From positions 1,612,001 through 1,676,000 of the forward strand of contig NC_004347.2 of NCBI RefSeq assembly GCF_000146165.2: a stretch of 64,000 nt of DNA, given 5' to 3'. The position numbers were made by a program, and so were the translations under genes. The DNA comes from Shewanella oneidensis MR-1. Its GTDB lineage: Bacteria; Pseudomonadota; Gammaproteobacteria; Enterobacterales; Shewanellaceae. Below, one piece after another: positions 28,084 to 35,667 of the stretch (position 1 is the stretch's first letter; every line of letters begins with the position of its first letter). The notes beneath the pieces were generated by a model. That model was not told the origin of the DNA. It was given only the letters and a program-made list of their open reading frames with translations, and searched no databases.

Positions 28084-28236
28084 TAAAAAAATGGCAACCC
28101 AAGGTTGCCATAAAAAAATCAAAGAAGGAGACAAAGGAATTCAGTGCGCTAGCGTGTATTCGATTGCTTCCCCAAAGGGAGATGATGATGAACGACCAAC
28201 CAATTCAACTTTATGCGATAACGTGAAACGGTTCAT
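28084..28236 (-). ncRNA. Putative small-RNA locus 2 (GCAACC-hairpin family)
   Basis: Minus-strand terminator hairpin ATGGCAACC-TTG-GGTTGCCAT (28091-28111) with six Ts after it. Upstream in the minus sense come CGCTAG (28147-28152), the complement of AGGGAGATGATGATGAAC (28176-28193), and a pair ATGAAC (28188-28193) / GTTCAT (28231-28236). On the plus strand a 14-codon ORF starts at 28182 and ends with TGA (28224-28226). The spacer between terminator and block is longer (84 bases) than in loci 1 and 3. The terminator lies directly behind the aminopeptidase stop, so the two transcripts would converge. Confidence 0.45.
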
Positions 28237-28389
28237 TGAATTAAGTGGTGATTAAACCTGCTTAACTCACTACTAAACACATCATTTAGTAGCTAATTGT
28301 GCATTAAAGCGTATTCGTTAATCCTTACACTTAATCAGACTAAGGCATTTTTAAAAAGTTCAGTGCGTGATAAAAATTTTTAAAATTAT

Positions 28390-28449
28390 TTTCGGTTTCG
28401 GTTTCGGTTTCGGTTTCGGTTTTGGTTTCGGTTTCGGTTTTGGTTTTGG
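28390..28449. repeat. Hexanucleotide microsatellite (TTTCGG)n
   Basis: Ten consecutive 6-base units, seven TTTCGG and three TTTTGG, lying 29 bases before the left end of the IS5-family element. The minus strand has an open frame reading Thr-Glu/Thr-Lys repeats, which I regard as a by-product. Confidence 0.9.
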
Positions 28450-28478
28450 CAGTAAATACCGCAATCGATAAGTGGCTA

Positions 28479-29357
28479 GGGTCTGTTGATCTTTCGAGAG
28501 TGATTTTTAGACAGCATGGCAAGACGTTATAATTTGCTTCGCCAAAAGTAACCATAACCTCAAGCCATGCCAAGACTTATGCTAACCGATGCACGCTGGG
28601 AAAAGCTATTTCATTTAATGAAAAGCACAGGCCGTGTTTATGACAAACCTGAACATAGACAAACATTCGAAGGTATTCTTTACCGCCTTAGAACAGGTAT
28701 CCCTTGGCGAGATTTACCTAAAGAGTTCGGTCATTGGAGCACGGTCTTTAGACGGTTTCATTTATGGTCTAAGAAAGGCGTTCTAGCACATTTATTCAAG
28801 GCCTTAGCCAACCTTGCTGATATAGAATGGGTCTTTATTGATGGCTCGATAGTGCGAGCTCACCAGCACAGTGCAGGTGCAGCGACGCTAAGTAATGAGA
28901 GTATTGGTAAAAGTCGAGGCGGTAATTCAACCAAAATTCACTTAGCCGTCGACAGCGGAGGATTACCGATTTATTTCGAATTATCAGAAGGCCAAAAACA
29001 CGATATTACACACGCCCCCAGCTTAATTGAGCACCTGAAGCAGGTTGATACCGTCATTGCAGATAAAGGTTATGACAGCGATGCTTTTCGTGAACTTATC
29101 GCCAATAAAGGCGGGAAATCTGTTATTCCAAGGCGCCGCTATAAGAATACACCTCAAGAAAGAGTCGATTGGTGCTTATATCGGTATCGACATTTAGTGG
29201 AGAATGCTTTTGGAAGAATAAAACACTATCGAGCAATATCAACAAGATATGACAAGCTAGCAAGAAATTACGCCAGTATGGTGTCACTGGCGTTTATGTT
29301 AATGTGGCTGCCGATGCATTGCTGAACAACATTTGTACAGCAAAGATCAACAGACCC
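28479..29357 (+). mobile_element. IS5-family insertion sequence (IS427-like, 879 bp)
   Basis: Terminal inverted repeats GGGTCTGTTGATCTTT (28479) and the complement of AAAGATCAACAGACCC (29342-29357). TA is duplicated on both sides (28477-28478 and 29358-29359), within CTAG at each end. Size, TA duplication and single transposase gene fit the IS427 group of IS5 elements. Confidence 0.92.
28567..29325 (+). CDS. IS5-family transposase
   Basis: DDE transposase of 252 residues in one continuous frame; many relatives need a frameshift, this one does not. The N-terminal part RLRTGIPWRDLPKEFGHWSTVFRRFHLWSKKG is the family DNA-binding region. The catalytic residues lie in FIDGSIVRAHQHSAGA (first Asp), VIADKGYDSDAFRELI (second Asp) and YRHLVENAFGRIKHYRAISTRYDKLARNY (Glu). 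The ATG at 28567 is 88 bases inside the left end. No lesion is seen, so the element is probably able to move. Confidence 0.93.
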   Translation: MPRLMLTDARWEKLFHLMKSTGRVYDKPEHRQTFEGILYRLRTGIPWRDLPKEFGHWSTVFRRFHLWSKKGVLAHLFKALANLADIEWVFIDGSIVRAHQHSAGAATLSNESIGKSRGGNSTKIHLAVDSGGLPIYFELSEGQKHDITHAPSLIEHLKQVDTVIADKGYDSDAFRELIANKGGKSVIPRRRYKNTPQERVDWCLYRYRHLVENAFGRIKHYRAISTRYDKLARNYASMVSLAFMLMWLPMHC

Positions 29358-29387
29358 TAGATTTATTTTACAAATAAATCATAGGTA

Positions 29388-29513
29388 TAAAAAAAGGCAA
29401 CCAATTGGTTGCCTTGTGACCTCTTCCTAGGTCAAGGGGGCCGCGCTAGAAGCCCCTGGGAGAATGATGAACATGAAAAAGACATTCGCTGTTCAATCTA
29501 TTTGAGGCATTCA
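29388..29513 (-). ncRNA. Putative small-RNA locus 3 (GCAACC-hairpin family)
   Basis: Minus-strand terminator GGCAACC-AATT-GGTTGCC (29396-29413) followed by seven Ts. Upstream in the minus sense come the hairpin GACCT/AGGTC (29418-29432), a stem GGGGC / GCCCC holding the conserved loop CGCGCTAGAA (29442-29451), the complement of GGGAGAATGATGAAC (29458-29472), and TGAAC / GTTCA pairing (29468-29472, 29491-29495). The plus strand has a 13-codon ORF from 29464 to TGA 29503-29505. AT-rich sequence on the minus-upstream side (29528-29580) could hold a promoter. The IS5-family element has landed between loci 2 and 3. Confidence 0.5.
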
Positions 29514-29588
29514 TGGGGTGAAAGTTCCACCTCACATAAAAAATTATTCAAATTTTTTATTAAACATAAATTTCAATGAGATAGTGGA

Positions 29589-30077
29589 TTACTTATTTAA
29601 AAGTGACTCTATTTTGTCGCGAATGTCTTCTGGTTTCGTTGTCGGCGCAAAACGAGCGACGGCTTCCCCCTGACGATTAATTAAAAATTTGGTGAAATTC
29701 CATTTTATGCGTTCTGTGCCTAACATGCCGGGAGCGGCTTTCTTTAAATATTGGTAGAGAGGATGGGTATGTTCACCATTGACCTCGATTTTCGAAAACA
29801 GTGGAAAGCTTACCCCAAAGTTGAGTTCGCAAAAGCTTTTGATCCCTTGTTCATTAGCCTTTTCTTGGGCGCCAAACTGGTTACAGGGAAAGCCCAAAAC
29901 CACAAATCCACGCGCTTTGTATTCTTGATAAAGTGCTTCTAACCCCTTGTACTGCGGCGTAAAACCGCACTCGCTGGCGGTGTTTACAATCAATATCACT
30001 TTACCTTGATATTGTGTCAATGGGGTTGGATTACCCTGAATGTCAATTGCGTTATGGCGATAGATAGTGGATGTCAT
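29589..30077 (-). CDS. Glutathione peroxidase (BtuE-like thiol peroxidase)
   Basis: Reduces hydroperoxides using glutathione or thioredoxin. The start is fixed by AGGAGG five bases before the ATG at 30075-30077, giving 162 residues; a longer frame to 30131 has no such signal. The peroxidatic Cys37 is in NTASECGFTPQY, so this is the cysteine and not the selenocysteine form. FPCNQFGAQE supplies the Gln and resolving-Cys region, and KWNFTKFLI supplies the Trp and Asn of the catalytic tetrad. A short FNR-like sequence lies 45 bases upstream. Monocistronic, divergent from mgtE. Confidence 0.93.
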   Translation of the reverse strand: MTSTIYRHNAIDIQGNPTPLTQYQGKVILIVNTASECGFTPQYKGLEALYQEYKARGFVVLGFPCNQFGAQEKANEQGIKSFCELNFGVSFPLFSKIEVNGEHTHPLYQYLKKAAPGMLGTERIKWNFTKFLINRQGEAVARFAPTTKPEDIRDKIESLLNK

Positions 30078-30121
30078 CATTACCTCCTTAAGTGTGATGA
30101 TTAGCATAAATAATAGTTTGG

Positions 30122-30135
30122 TTGTGATCAATCAA
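30122..30135. promoter_or_regulatory. Possible FNR/EtrA-type site between gpx and mgtE
   Basis: TTGTGATCAATCAA matches TTGAT-N4-ATCAA at eight of ten defined positions and lies in the divergent promoter region. Single match only, so weak. Confidence 0.3.
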
Positions 30136-30224
30136 TTTGCGTGCAACTTATTTTGTTGGTTTGCTAATCTTCTTCAATATCAATATAGTTACGCTAATTT
30201 TTATCTCAGCAGAAGGGCGTTTAG

Positions 30225-31595
30225 GTGACTGAACATGAAGCCGAATACGAAACAAACACGCAGGCCGATGTTGGTCAGGTTGTTCAGCAACTCACTGAAG
30301 TTGAAGGTGAAGAACAAGCTGAAGTGTTCAGTGAAATCTTAAATGAAGCTGAGCCAGGCACGATTGCATTAGCACTGGAGTCCTTACCTTTAGACGAGCG
30401 TTACGAGCGTTGGCAACAGGTTGAGTTTAGTGAACGTGTGACTGTGCTGAGTTTAATGCGTGCCGATCCCCGTATGGGGATCCTCAAGCAGATGCCCGAT
30501 AACGAGGTCGATCTGCTATTTGCCCAATTAAGTCCTGAGGATTTAATTGAGTGGAGTGATTATCTCCCCGAAAGCTTTACCGACCGAGCCTTGGCCCAAA
30601 TGGGCGAGCGTCAGCGGCAGCGGTTTGAGTTGTACGACCAATATTCTGAAAATGAAATTGGCCGTTATACCGATCATCAAATGTTAGTGCTCAGCGATAA
30701 AGCAACGGTAGCGCAGGCACAGCGTTTTTTTAGACGAATAGAACTCGACTGTAACGACAATTTATTTATTGTCGATGAAGCGGATAAATACCTCGGCACT
30801 GTTAGACGTTATGATATTTTCAAGCACGAACCCCATGAGCCGCTGATTTCACTGTTATCGGAAGATAGTCGTGCATTAACCGCGAACACGACGTTACTCG
30901 ATGCTGCAGAGGCGATAGAGCATAGTCGTGAAATCGAATTACCTGTCATTGATGACGCAGGGGAGCTAATCGGCCGTGTCACCTTAAGGGCCGCTACCGC
31001 CTTAGTGCGCGAACACTATGAAGCGCAATTAATGGCAACCGCAGGTATGGATGAGTCCGATGACTTATTCGCCCCGATTCTGAAAGGTGCCCAGCGCCGA
31101 GCGGTGTGGCTTGGGATTAACTTACTCACCGCTTTTTTAGCCTCGGCAACTATTGGCTTATTTGAAAACGTATTATCCCAAGTGGTAGCGTTGGCCGTGT
31201 TGATGCCGATCGTCGCGTCCATGGGCGGGATTGCGGGAAGCCAGTCGCTCACGCTGATGATCCGCGGTATGGCAATGGGGCAAATTTCTGCAGGTAACCT
31301 ATTCTCTTTGATGAAGAACGAGTTAGGGATTGGGTTAGTTAATGGCACCCTGTGGGCGATAGTGATAGGGCTGGTGGCGGGTTGGTGGTTTGCCGACAGT
31401 ATCATTGGCATAGTGATTGGCTGTGCAATTTTGATCAATATGGCGGTTGCGGCCTTAGCTGGGGTGTTTGTGCCGATGATTCTACAGCGTTTTAATCAGG
31501 ATGCGGCGCTGTCTGGTTCAGTGATTTTAACCACTGTGACCGACGTGGTGGGTTTTTTCACTTTCCTCGGTATGGCGACAATACTGTACCTTTAA
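30225..31595 (+). CDS. mgtE: Magnesium transporter MgtE
   Basis: Mg2+-gated magnesium channel of the inner membrane, 456 residues from a GTG at 30225 with AAGGGCG about 7 bases before it. The domain order is canonical. The acidic N-terminal superhelix runs to about 135 (EVFSEILNEAEPGTIALALESL, PDNEVDLLFAQLSPED). The CBS pair follows at about 140-255 (LVLSDKATVAQAQRFFRR; IELPVIDDAGELIGRVT). After a linker helix come five membrane segments at about 290-456, with the pore-region sequence MPIVASMGGIAGSQSLTLMIRGMA. The acidic cytosolic half senses internal Mg2+ in known members. An M-box riboswitch was looked for in the 93 bases upstream and not seen. Confidence 0.94.
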   Translation: MTEHEAEYETNTQADVGQVVQQLTEVEGEEQAEVFSEILNEAEPGTIALALESLPLDERYERWQQVEFSERVTVLSLMRADPRMGILKQMPDNEVDLLFAQLSPEDLIEWSDYLPESFTDRALAQMGERQRQRFELYDQYSENEIGRYTDHQMLVLSDKATVAQAQRFFRRIELDCNDNLFIVDEADKYLGTVRRYDIFKHEPHEPLISLLSEDSRALTANTTLLDAAEAIEHSREIELPVIDDAGELIGRVTLRAATALVREHYEAQLMATAGMDESDDLFAPILKGAQRRAVWLGINLLTAFLASATIGLFENVLSQVVALAVLMPIVASMGGIAGSQSLTLMIRGMAMGQISAGNLFSLMKNELGIGLVNGTLWAIVIGLVAGWWFADSIIGIVIGCAILINMAVAALAGVFVPMILQRFNQDAALSGSVILTTVTDVVGFFTFLGMATILYL

Positions 31596-31624
31596 GTTTG
31601 ATATTAAGCGTGTAATTGATTGAT

Positions 31625-32134
31625 ATGAATCACAACGATATTCACTATGCCTTATGCCAAAGCCCTGAAGAGTTAGCTGTCGCTGCAGCATTAATTGACC
31701 AGCGGGATGATAATGCTCATCCGCTCGATCATCAGGTATTTGCGCGCGCGCGCGCGGTGGTGTTGGCGAAAACCCTCGAAGGCGAGATTGTCGGCTGCGC
31801 TGCGATTAAAGCGGGCACAGGCAATGTGGGGGAGCTGGGTTATCTGGTGGTATCGCCTTTATTTCGTCGCAAAGGTATCGGCCAAGGATTAACACTTAAG
31901 CGGATTGAAGTGGCTAAAGCGCAGGGGATTGCCTTGTTGTTTGCCACGATCCGAGATGAGAATCACGCCAGTCGGGTAAATTTACTCAAAGCCGGGTTTC
32001 ACTTTTGGCGTAATTACTTGAGCATTCGGGGGACGGGTAATACTGTGGGGTGGTATTACTTAGCCTTGGGTGACGAAGTCGATATTGACGGTACGATGCA
32101 AACCCTGGTGGGGGATCGTGTACCTGCGGGTTAA
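31625..32134 (+). CDS. GNAT-family N-acetyltransferase
   Basis: Acetyl-CoA-dependent acyltransferase of the GNAT fold, about 169 residues from the ATG at 31625; a TTG at 31616 would add three. The acetyl-CoA motif A is GELGYLVVSPLFRRKGIGQGLTLKR, with the R/Q-x-x-G-x-G/A pattern as RRKGIG. Motif B follows in LLFATIRDENHASRVNLLKAGFHFW. The substrate cannot be told. It starts 30 bases after mgtE in the same direction and could be co-transcribed. A (GC)n run at 31741-31756 encodes an ARARA stretch. Confidence 0.8.
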   Translation: MNHNDIHYALCQSPEELAVAAALIDQRDDNAHPLDHQVFARARAVVLAKTLEGEIVGCAAIKAGTGNVGELGYLVVSPLFRRKGIGQGLTLKRIEVAKAQGIALLFATIRDENHASRVNLLKAGFHFWRNYLSIRGTGNTVGWYYLALGDEVDIDGTMQTLVGDRVPAG

Positions 32135-32296
32135 ATGTTTCGAGGTTGTTTGTTTTTGGTTTTTATGGTGTTTTCTATCGGTTTCTGTTTGGTTTTGAAT
32201 TCAAAAATCTTGGCTCCAAACGCCTAAATATGCAGATTTTCTTTTTTTATTCGGTATGATCCGCGCCATTACCCACAGTCATTATTGAGGTGTTTT

Positions 32297-32836
32297 ATGG
32301 CTAAGTTCCGAGTTGCAAGTGTCTTATTGTTGAGTGCAGCTGCGCTGCAGGTGAATGCGTCAGAATTTAATCTTGGTTTAAACAACGATGTAGTTTCTAC
32401 TGAGTTAGAACTGCAAATGAATAAAGATACCAATGCCGTATTAGGGTACATTTATTCAGACGATAGCGGTCATATTGCCCAAGGCGCAATGCATATGATT
32501 CACGATGCGGGAGTACATCATTTTGAAGTTGGGGCTAAATTAAGCCAACTATGGGCTGACGAGGCGCCAAACGGAAGCACAGTATCAGTCGGTGCTCGTT
32601 ATGCATTAGCGTTAGGGCCAAATATTTCTTTGCAAGCCGCAGCTTACTATGCGCCATCGGTATTGTCTTTCGGTGATGTCGATGGTCAATACGAGTTGGA
32701 TTCAAAGGTGCAATACAACATAAACCCGAATATGGCACTTTATGTCGGTTACCGTAAAATTGCCTTCGAATACGATAATGCCCGTGATTTTACCTTTGAA
32801 GATGGTGCGTACATTGGCGGTAAATTCCGCTTCTAA
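32297..32836 (+). CDS. YfaZ-family outer membrane protein
   Basis: Small beta-barrel outer membrane protein, 179 residues. The ATG at 32297 has GAGGTG five bases before it, better than a TTG at 32285. The signal peptide ends ALQVNAS. The body alternates hydrophobic and polar residues as in amphipathic strands (FNLGLNNDVVSTELELQ, VSVGARYALALG, MALYVGYRKIAFEYD) and it ends GKFRF, with the C-terminal Phe of barrel proteins. The YfaZ assignment rests on length and pattern. Function unknown. Confidence 0.75.
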   Translation: MAKFRVASVLLLSAAALQVNASEFNLGLNNDVVSTELELQMNKDTNAVLGYIYSDDSGHIAQGAMHMIHDAGVHHFEVGAKLSQLWADEAPNGSTVSVGARYALALGPNISLQAAAYYAPSVLSFGDVDGQYELDSKVQYNINPNMALYVGYRKIAFEYDNARDFTFEDGAYIGGKFRF

Positions 32837-32879
32837 TCGAACCTGCAAATTGGCGATCTAAATTAATTGCCTCGAATTT

Positions 32880-32910
32880 AAAGCCGGCCAAGGTTACCTT
32901 CGCCGGCTTT
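32880..32910. terminator. Bidirectional terminator between yfaZ-like gene and EamA transporter
   Basis: AAAGCCGGC / GCCGGCTTT, 9-bp stem, followed by TTCC-T on the plus strand and an AT-rich run on the minus strand. It overlaps the last codons of the transporter gene. Confidence 0.75.
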
Positions 32911-33745
32911 TCCATTTTGCTTTCAGTTCTCCATAGCTTGGCAGTAAGGATGAGAAAATCACCAAGCCAATGCCTATGCAAACCACAACGCTTAGGGTTT
33001 CATCTAAAAACCACCAACCAAGCAGTGCTGCAAAAATTAGACCTGTATATTCCACCGGTGCCATTTGGCTGGCATCTGCGCGTCGATAGGCGTGGATAAT
33101 CAGGTAGGTCATTCCGACATAAAACACGCCTAAAGTTAACCCAACTTGGGCGACGGGTAGACTAAAATTTGCGCCCTCGTACCAGGTTGCAGGTATCAGA
33201 AAAACCATCGCAAAGGCATTAGACCAAAAGAGTGTTGAAAATGGATGCTCATGGGTTGAATATGCCTTCAAAATGAGGCTATTTATTGCTGAGATCATTG
33301 CACCAAAAAAAGCTAAGCCAATATAGAGATTAACTTCGGTCGGCTGGCTTATCAGCAATATTCCCGTAAATCCAATGAGACCAGCCACTGAGCGTCGGTA
33401 GCCTATGCGTTCATTTAAAAAGAATGCTGACAATAACAGCAGTATCAGCGGTGAGCTATAAATAACTGCGGTGACAGTTGCAAGGGGTAAATGTAATACC
33501 GCTAACATAAAAATGGCGTTACCTAAGCCGATTAACAAGGCTCGGCTTAAATGCACTTTGTAAAAGGGACTTAACTTTAGATTTCCCTGTAGGTGCCAGA
33601 CAAAAGGCAGTACCAAAAGCGTGGCAAATAATTGGCGATAAAGCACAAGTTGAAACACTGGTGTGTTAGTTTCAAGCAACTTAACCAATAGGTTACCGCT
33701 GGCTATCAACAATTGGGCCGCTAAAATCATCAATAAAGGTGCCAT
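32894..33745 (-). CDS. EamA-type (DMT superfamily) transporter
   Basis: Inner-membrane drug/metabolite transporter, 283 residues with ten predicted membrane helices arranged as two EamA repeats. The first repeat includes LLMILAAQLLIASGNLLVKLL and LYRQLFATLLVLPFVW. The conserved end of the first repeat, YSSPLILLLLSAFFLNERIGYRR, recurs as PVEYTGLIFAALLGWWFLDETLS in the second. The substrate is unknown; relatives move amino acids, nucleosides or other metabolites. It is divergent from the DISM diguanylate cyclase across a 197-base region and convergent with the YfaZ-type gene. Confidence 0.88.
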   Translation of the reverse strand: MAPLLMILAAQLLIASGNLLVKLLETNTPVFQLVLYRQLFATLLVLPFVWHLQGNLKLSPFYKVHLSRALLIGLGNAIFMLAVLHLPLATVTAVIYSSPLILLLLSAFFLNERIGYRRSVAGLIGFTGILLISQPTEVNLYIGLAFFGAMISAINSLILKAYSTHEHPFSTLFWSNAFAMVFLIPATWYEGANFSLPVAQVGLTLGVFYVGMTYLIIHAYRRADASQMAPVEYTGLIFAALLGWWFLDETLSVVVCIGIGLVIFSSLLPSYGELKAKWKSRRR

Positions 33746-33942
33746 AGGTATCCAAATTAAAAGCTGATATTGGGGCTAAAGTGTGGTTCTTTACGTTAAC
33801 GACTAAAATATCATCATAAGGCGCCTAATTGCCGACTAATTTAGCCTAATCAATTGTAAAAAATAAAATGTAGTCATAAAGTTAACACTCTAAATTGATT
33901 TTCTGCGTAGGATTCGACGCGGGTATACAAACCAAAATACCG

Positions 33943-35610
33943 ATGAGCAAAACTAACTTGCATAATTTCTGGTGCTTTTTGTTGCTGTTTTGGACTTTTA
34001 GTCCGTTTGCCCTTAGCGCTGAAATTGCGTTGGATTCCCCCTACTTATTCCACGCAGAGGCTAAGCAGCTTCCGCCTGCTGATTTTAAAGAGGTCAGCCA
34101 GTGGATGGGGCAATTAAAGGAGGCTAGCTCAGTAAGCCTTACTGGTGGTGATTATTGGATGGTTTCCCCTGTGATGGTCAATAGCCGCCAAACACGTTGG
34201 GTGGTAGATGCCAGTAATTCAATTATTGAATCAGTGGATTATTGGTTGCTGGGCAGTGATGGTTCTGTACAATTCGCCCACAGTGGTTACTACGCGCCCT
34301 ATGAGTTTTTATTCGATTATGGGCGCAAGGTTAGGCTGAATATGGGCACTGATTATTGGTTAGTGACTAGACTTAGCAGTCAATATTTCTCCTCCGCGCC
34401 TGAAGTGGCATTAGAGTCGCAAGAGGCGCATCAATTAACGACTGACCGCATGGCCATGGCGATACTGCTTTGTTTGGGCGGGTTACTGTTTATCGCTTTT
34501 TATAATTTACTGATTTACATCTCTATTTTTGACAAGGCATTCTTGTATTACGGCCTATATGTATTGGCTTATTTGGGGGGGTGGGCGCTGACGTTCCATT
34601 TACCAGCTCACTTATTTAACTTCCATCAGCTTGAATTACATCATTTGTTTTTTATCAGTTTGCCGATATTTAACATTATGTTCTACAAACATTTTTTGCA
34701 GCTTCCTAGTTATTCACCTCGATTGTGGCGGCTTAGCCAATACTTGTTGATTGCCTGTGTTATAGCCTTACCAACCAGCATTTGGTTGTTGCCCTATACC
34801 GCGATTATTGCCTCAGTCTTAATCATGCTTTGGATTGCGCTGGCTATTACCTGCGGTAATGTGTGCTTGATGAAAGGCTTTGCTCCCGCACGCTATTTTA
34901 TTATGGCTTTTACCTGTTTATTGCTACCAGCGGTCATTATTTTACCCGGTAATATGGGGATAACCCCCGATTTTATCGAGCATGCTGAGTTTGCCACTTT
35001 ACTAGGCGGTACTGTGGATGCCTTACTGTTATCCCTTGCTTTGGCTAATAAACTTAAGCTTATGTCTGAAGAACGTAAAGCACACATCGAAGAGTTAGGT
35101 ATCGCTTGGGAAAAAGCACGGCTTGATGCATTAACGCGAGTAGGTAACCGTTATGCCTTTGATGAATTTATGAATTCTCAATTAGCCTTTGCCAATAAGG
35201 TCGTTAACCCTATGGCGCTGGTGCTGCTCAATGCTGACAGCCTCAAGATGGTGAATGACACCTTAGGACATCAAGAGGGGGATCGTTTACTACAAAGACT
35301 TGTGCAGTTTTTGCAATCGACCAATATTGCCCAACTTAAAATCTACCGAATCAGTGGTGATGAGTTTGTTGCTATCCTGCCTGCGAGTGGCGTGACGAGC
35401 TTTGTTAACACGCTAAGAGGATTAACTGCGCAATTTGCTACGGAGGGCTTTAGGGATTGCCAGTTTAGTTTTGGCATTGCGATTAATGCTGATGTAGCCA
35501 ACCCCCATGAGTGGCTTCGTAGCGCAGATACGAGTTTATATCACTCGCGTATGGAAAAACGGCGCCAGGAATATGCCGATACCCGTACGGGGGAAATTGT
35601 TTCGCTCTAA
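33943..35610 (+). CDS. 7TM-DISM diguanylate cyclase
   Basis: Membrane receptor that couples an outside signal to cyclic di-GMP synthesis, 555 residues from the ATG at 33943. I prefer this to the TTG at 33895 because a signal peptide (ending FALSAE) starts there. Residues about 30-160 form the 7TMR-DISMED2 periplasmic carbohydrate-binding-like domain. Seven membrane helices occupy about 170-370, and a GGDEF domain about 390-540. The active loop reads ISGDEFVAIL, with Ser471 for the first Gly, a variant that is often still active. The preceding NADSLKMVNDTLGHQEGD has the metal-binding Asp. No EAL domain. The ligand cannot be told. Confidence 0.9.
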   Translation: MSKTNLHNFWCFLLLFWTFSPFALSAEIALDSPYLFHAEAKQLPPADFKEVSQWMGQLKEASSVSLTGGDYWMVSPVMVNSRQTRWVVDASNSIIESVDYWLLGSDGSVQFAHSGYYAPYEFLFDYGRKVRLNMGTDYWLVTRLSSQYFSSAPEVALESQEAHQLTTDRMAMAILLCLGGLLFIAFYNLLIYISIFDKAFLYYGLYVLAYLGGWALTFHLPAHLFNFHQLELHHLFFISLPIFNIMFYKHFLQLPSYSPRLWRLSQYLLIACVIALPTSIWLLPYTAIIASVLIMLWIALAITCGNVCLMKGFAPARYFIMAFTCLLLPAVIILPGNMGITPDFIEHAEFATLLGGTVDALLLSLALANKLKLMSEERKAHIEELGIAWEKARLDALTRVGNRYAFDEFMNSQLAFANKVVNPMALVLLNADSLKMVNDTLGHQEGDRLLQRLVQFLQSTNIAQLKIYRISGDEFVAILPASGVTSFVNTLRGLTAQFATEGFRDCQFSFGIAINADVANPHEWLRSADTSLYHSRMEKRRQEYADTRTGEIVSL

Positions 35611-35635
35611 CGGTGTTTAAAAAATTCCACGATAC

Positions 35636-35662
35636 AAAGGGGCTGCATGATGCAGCCCCTTT
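35636..35662. terminator. Bidirectional terminator between DISM cyclase and flavoprotein
   Basis: Perfect 13-bp inverted repeat AAAGGGGCTGCAT / ATGCAGCCCCTTT with one base between; T-rich enough on both strands to serve both convergent genes. Confidence 0.85.
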
Positions 35663-35667
35663 GCCGA

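Noticed and set aside
28340..28573. Minus-strand open frame with Thr-Glu/Thr-Lys repeats
   Set aside because: Its repetitive part is the hexamer microsatellite, and it runs into the IS end; low complexity rather than a gene.
25877..29513. Type I toxin-antitoxin interpretation of the three tiny-ORF loci
   Set aside because: The predicted peptides are polar, not hydrophobic, and unrelated to one another; no overlapping pair of promoters is evident.
30132..30224. M-box (Mg2+) riboswitch upstream of mgtE
   Set aside because: Only 93 bases are available and no M-box-like paired elements were found; this MgtE probably senses Mg2+ only through its own cytosolic domain.
31741..31756. (GC)n dinucleotide run as Z-DNA or phase-variable tract
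   Set aside because: It lies inside the acetyltransferase gene and codes a plausible Arg-Ala stretch; too short to argue for a switch.
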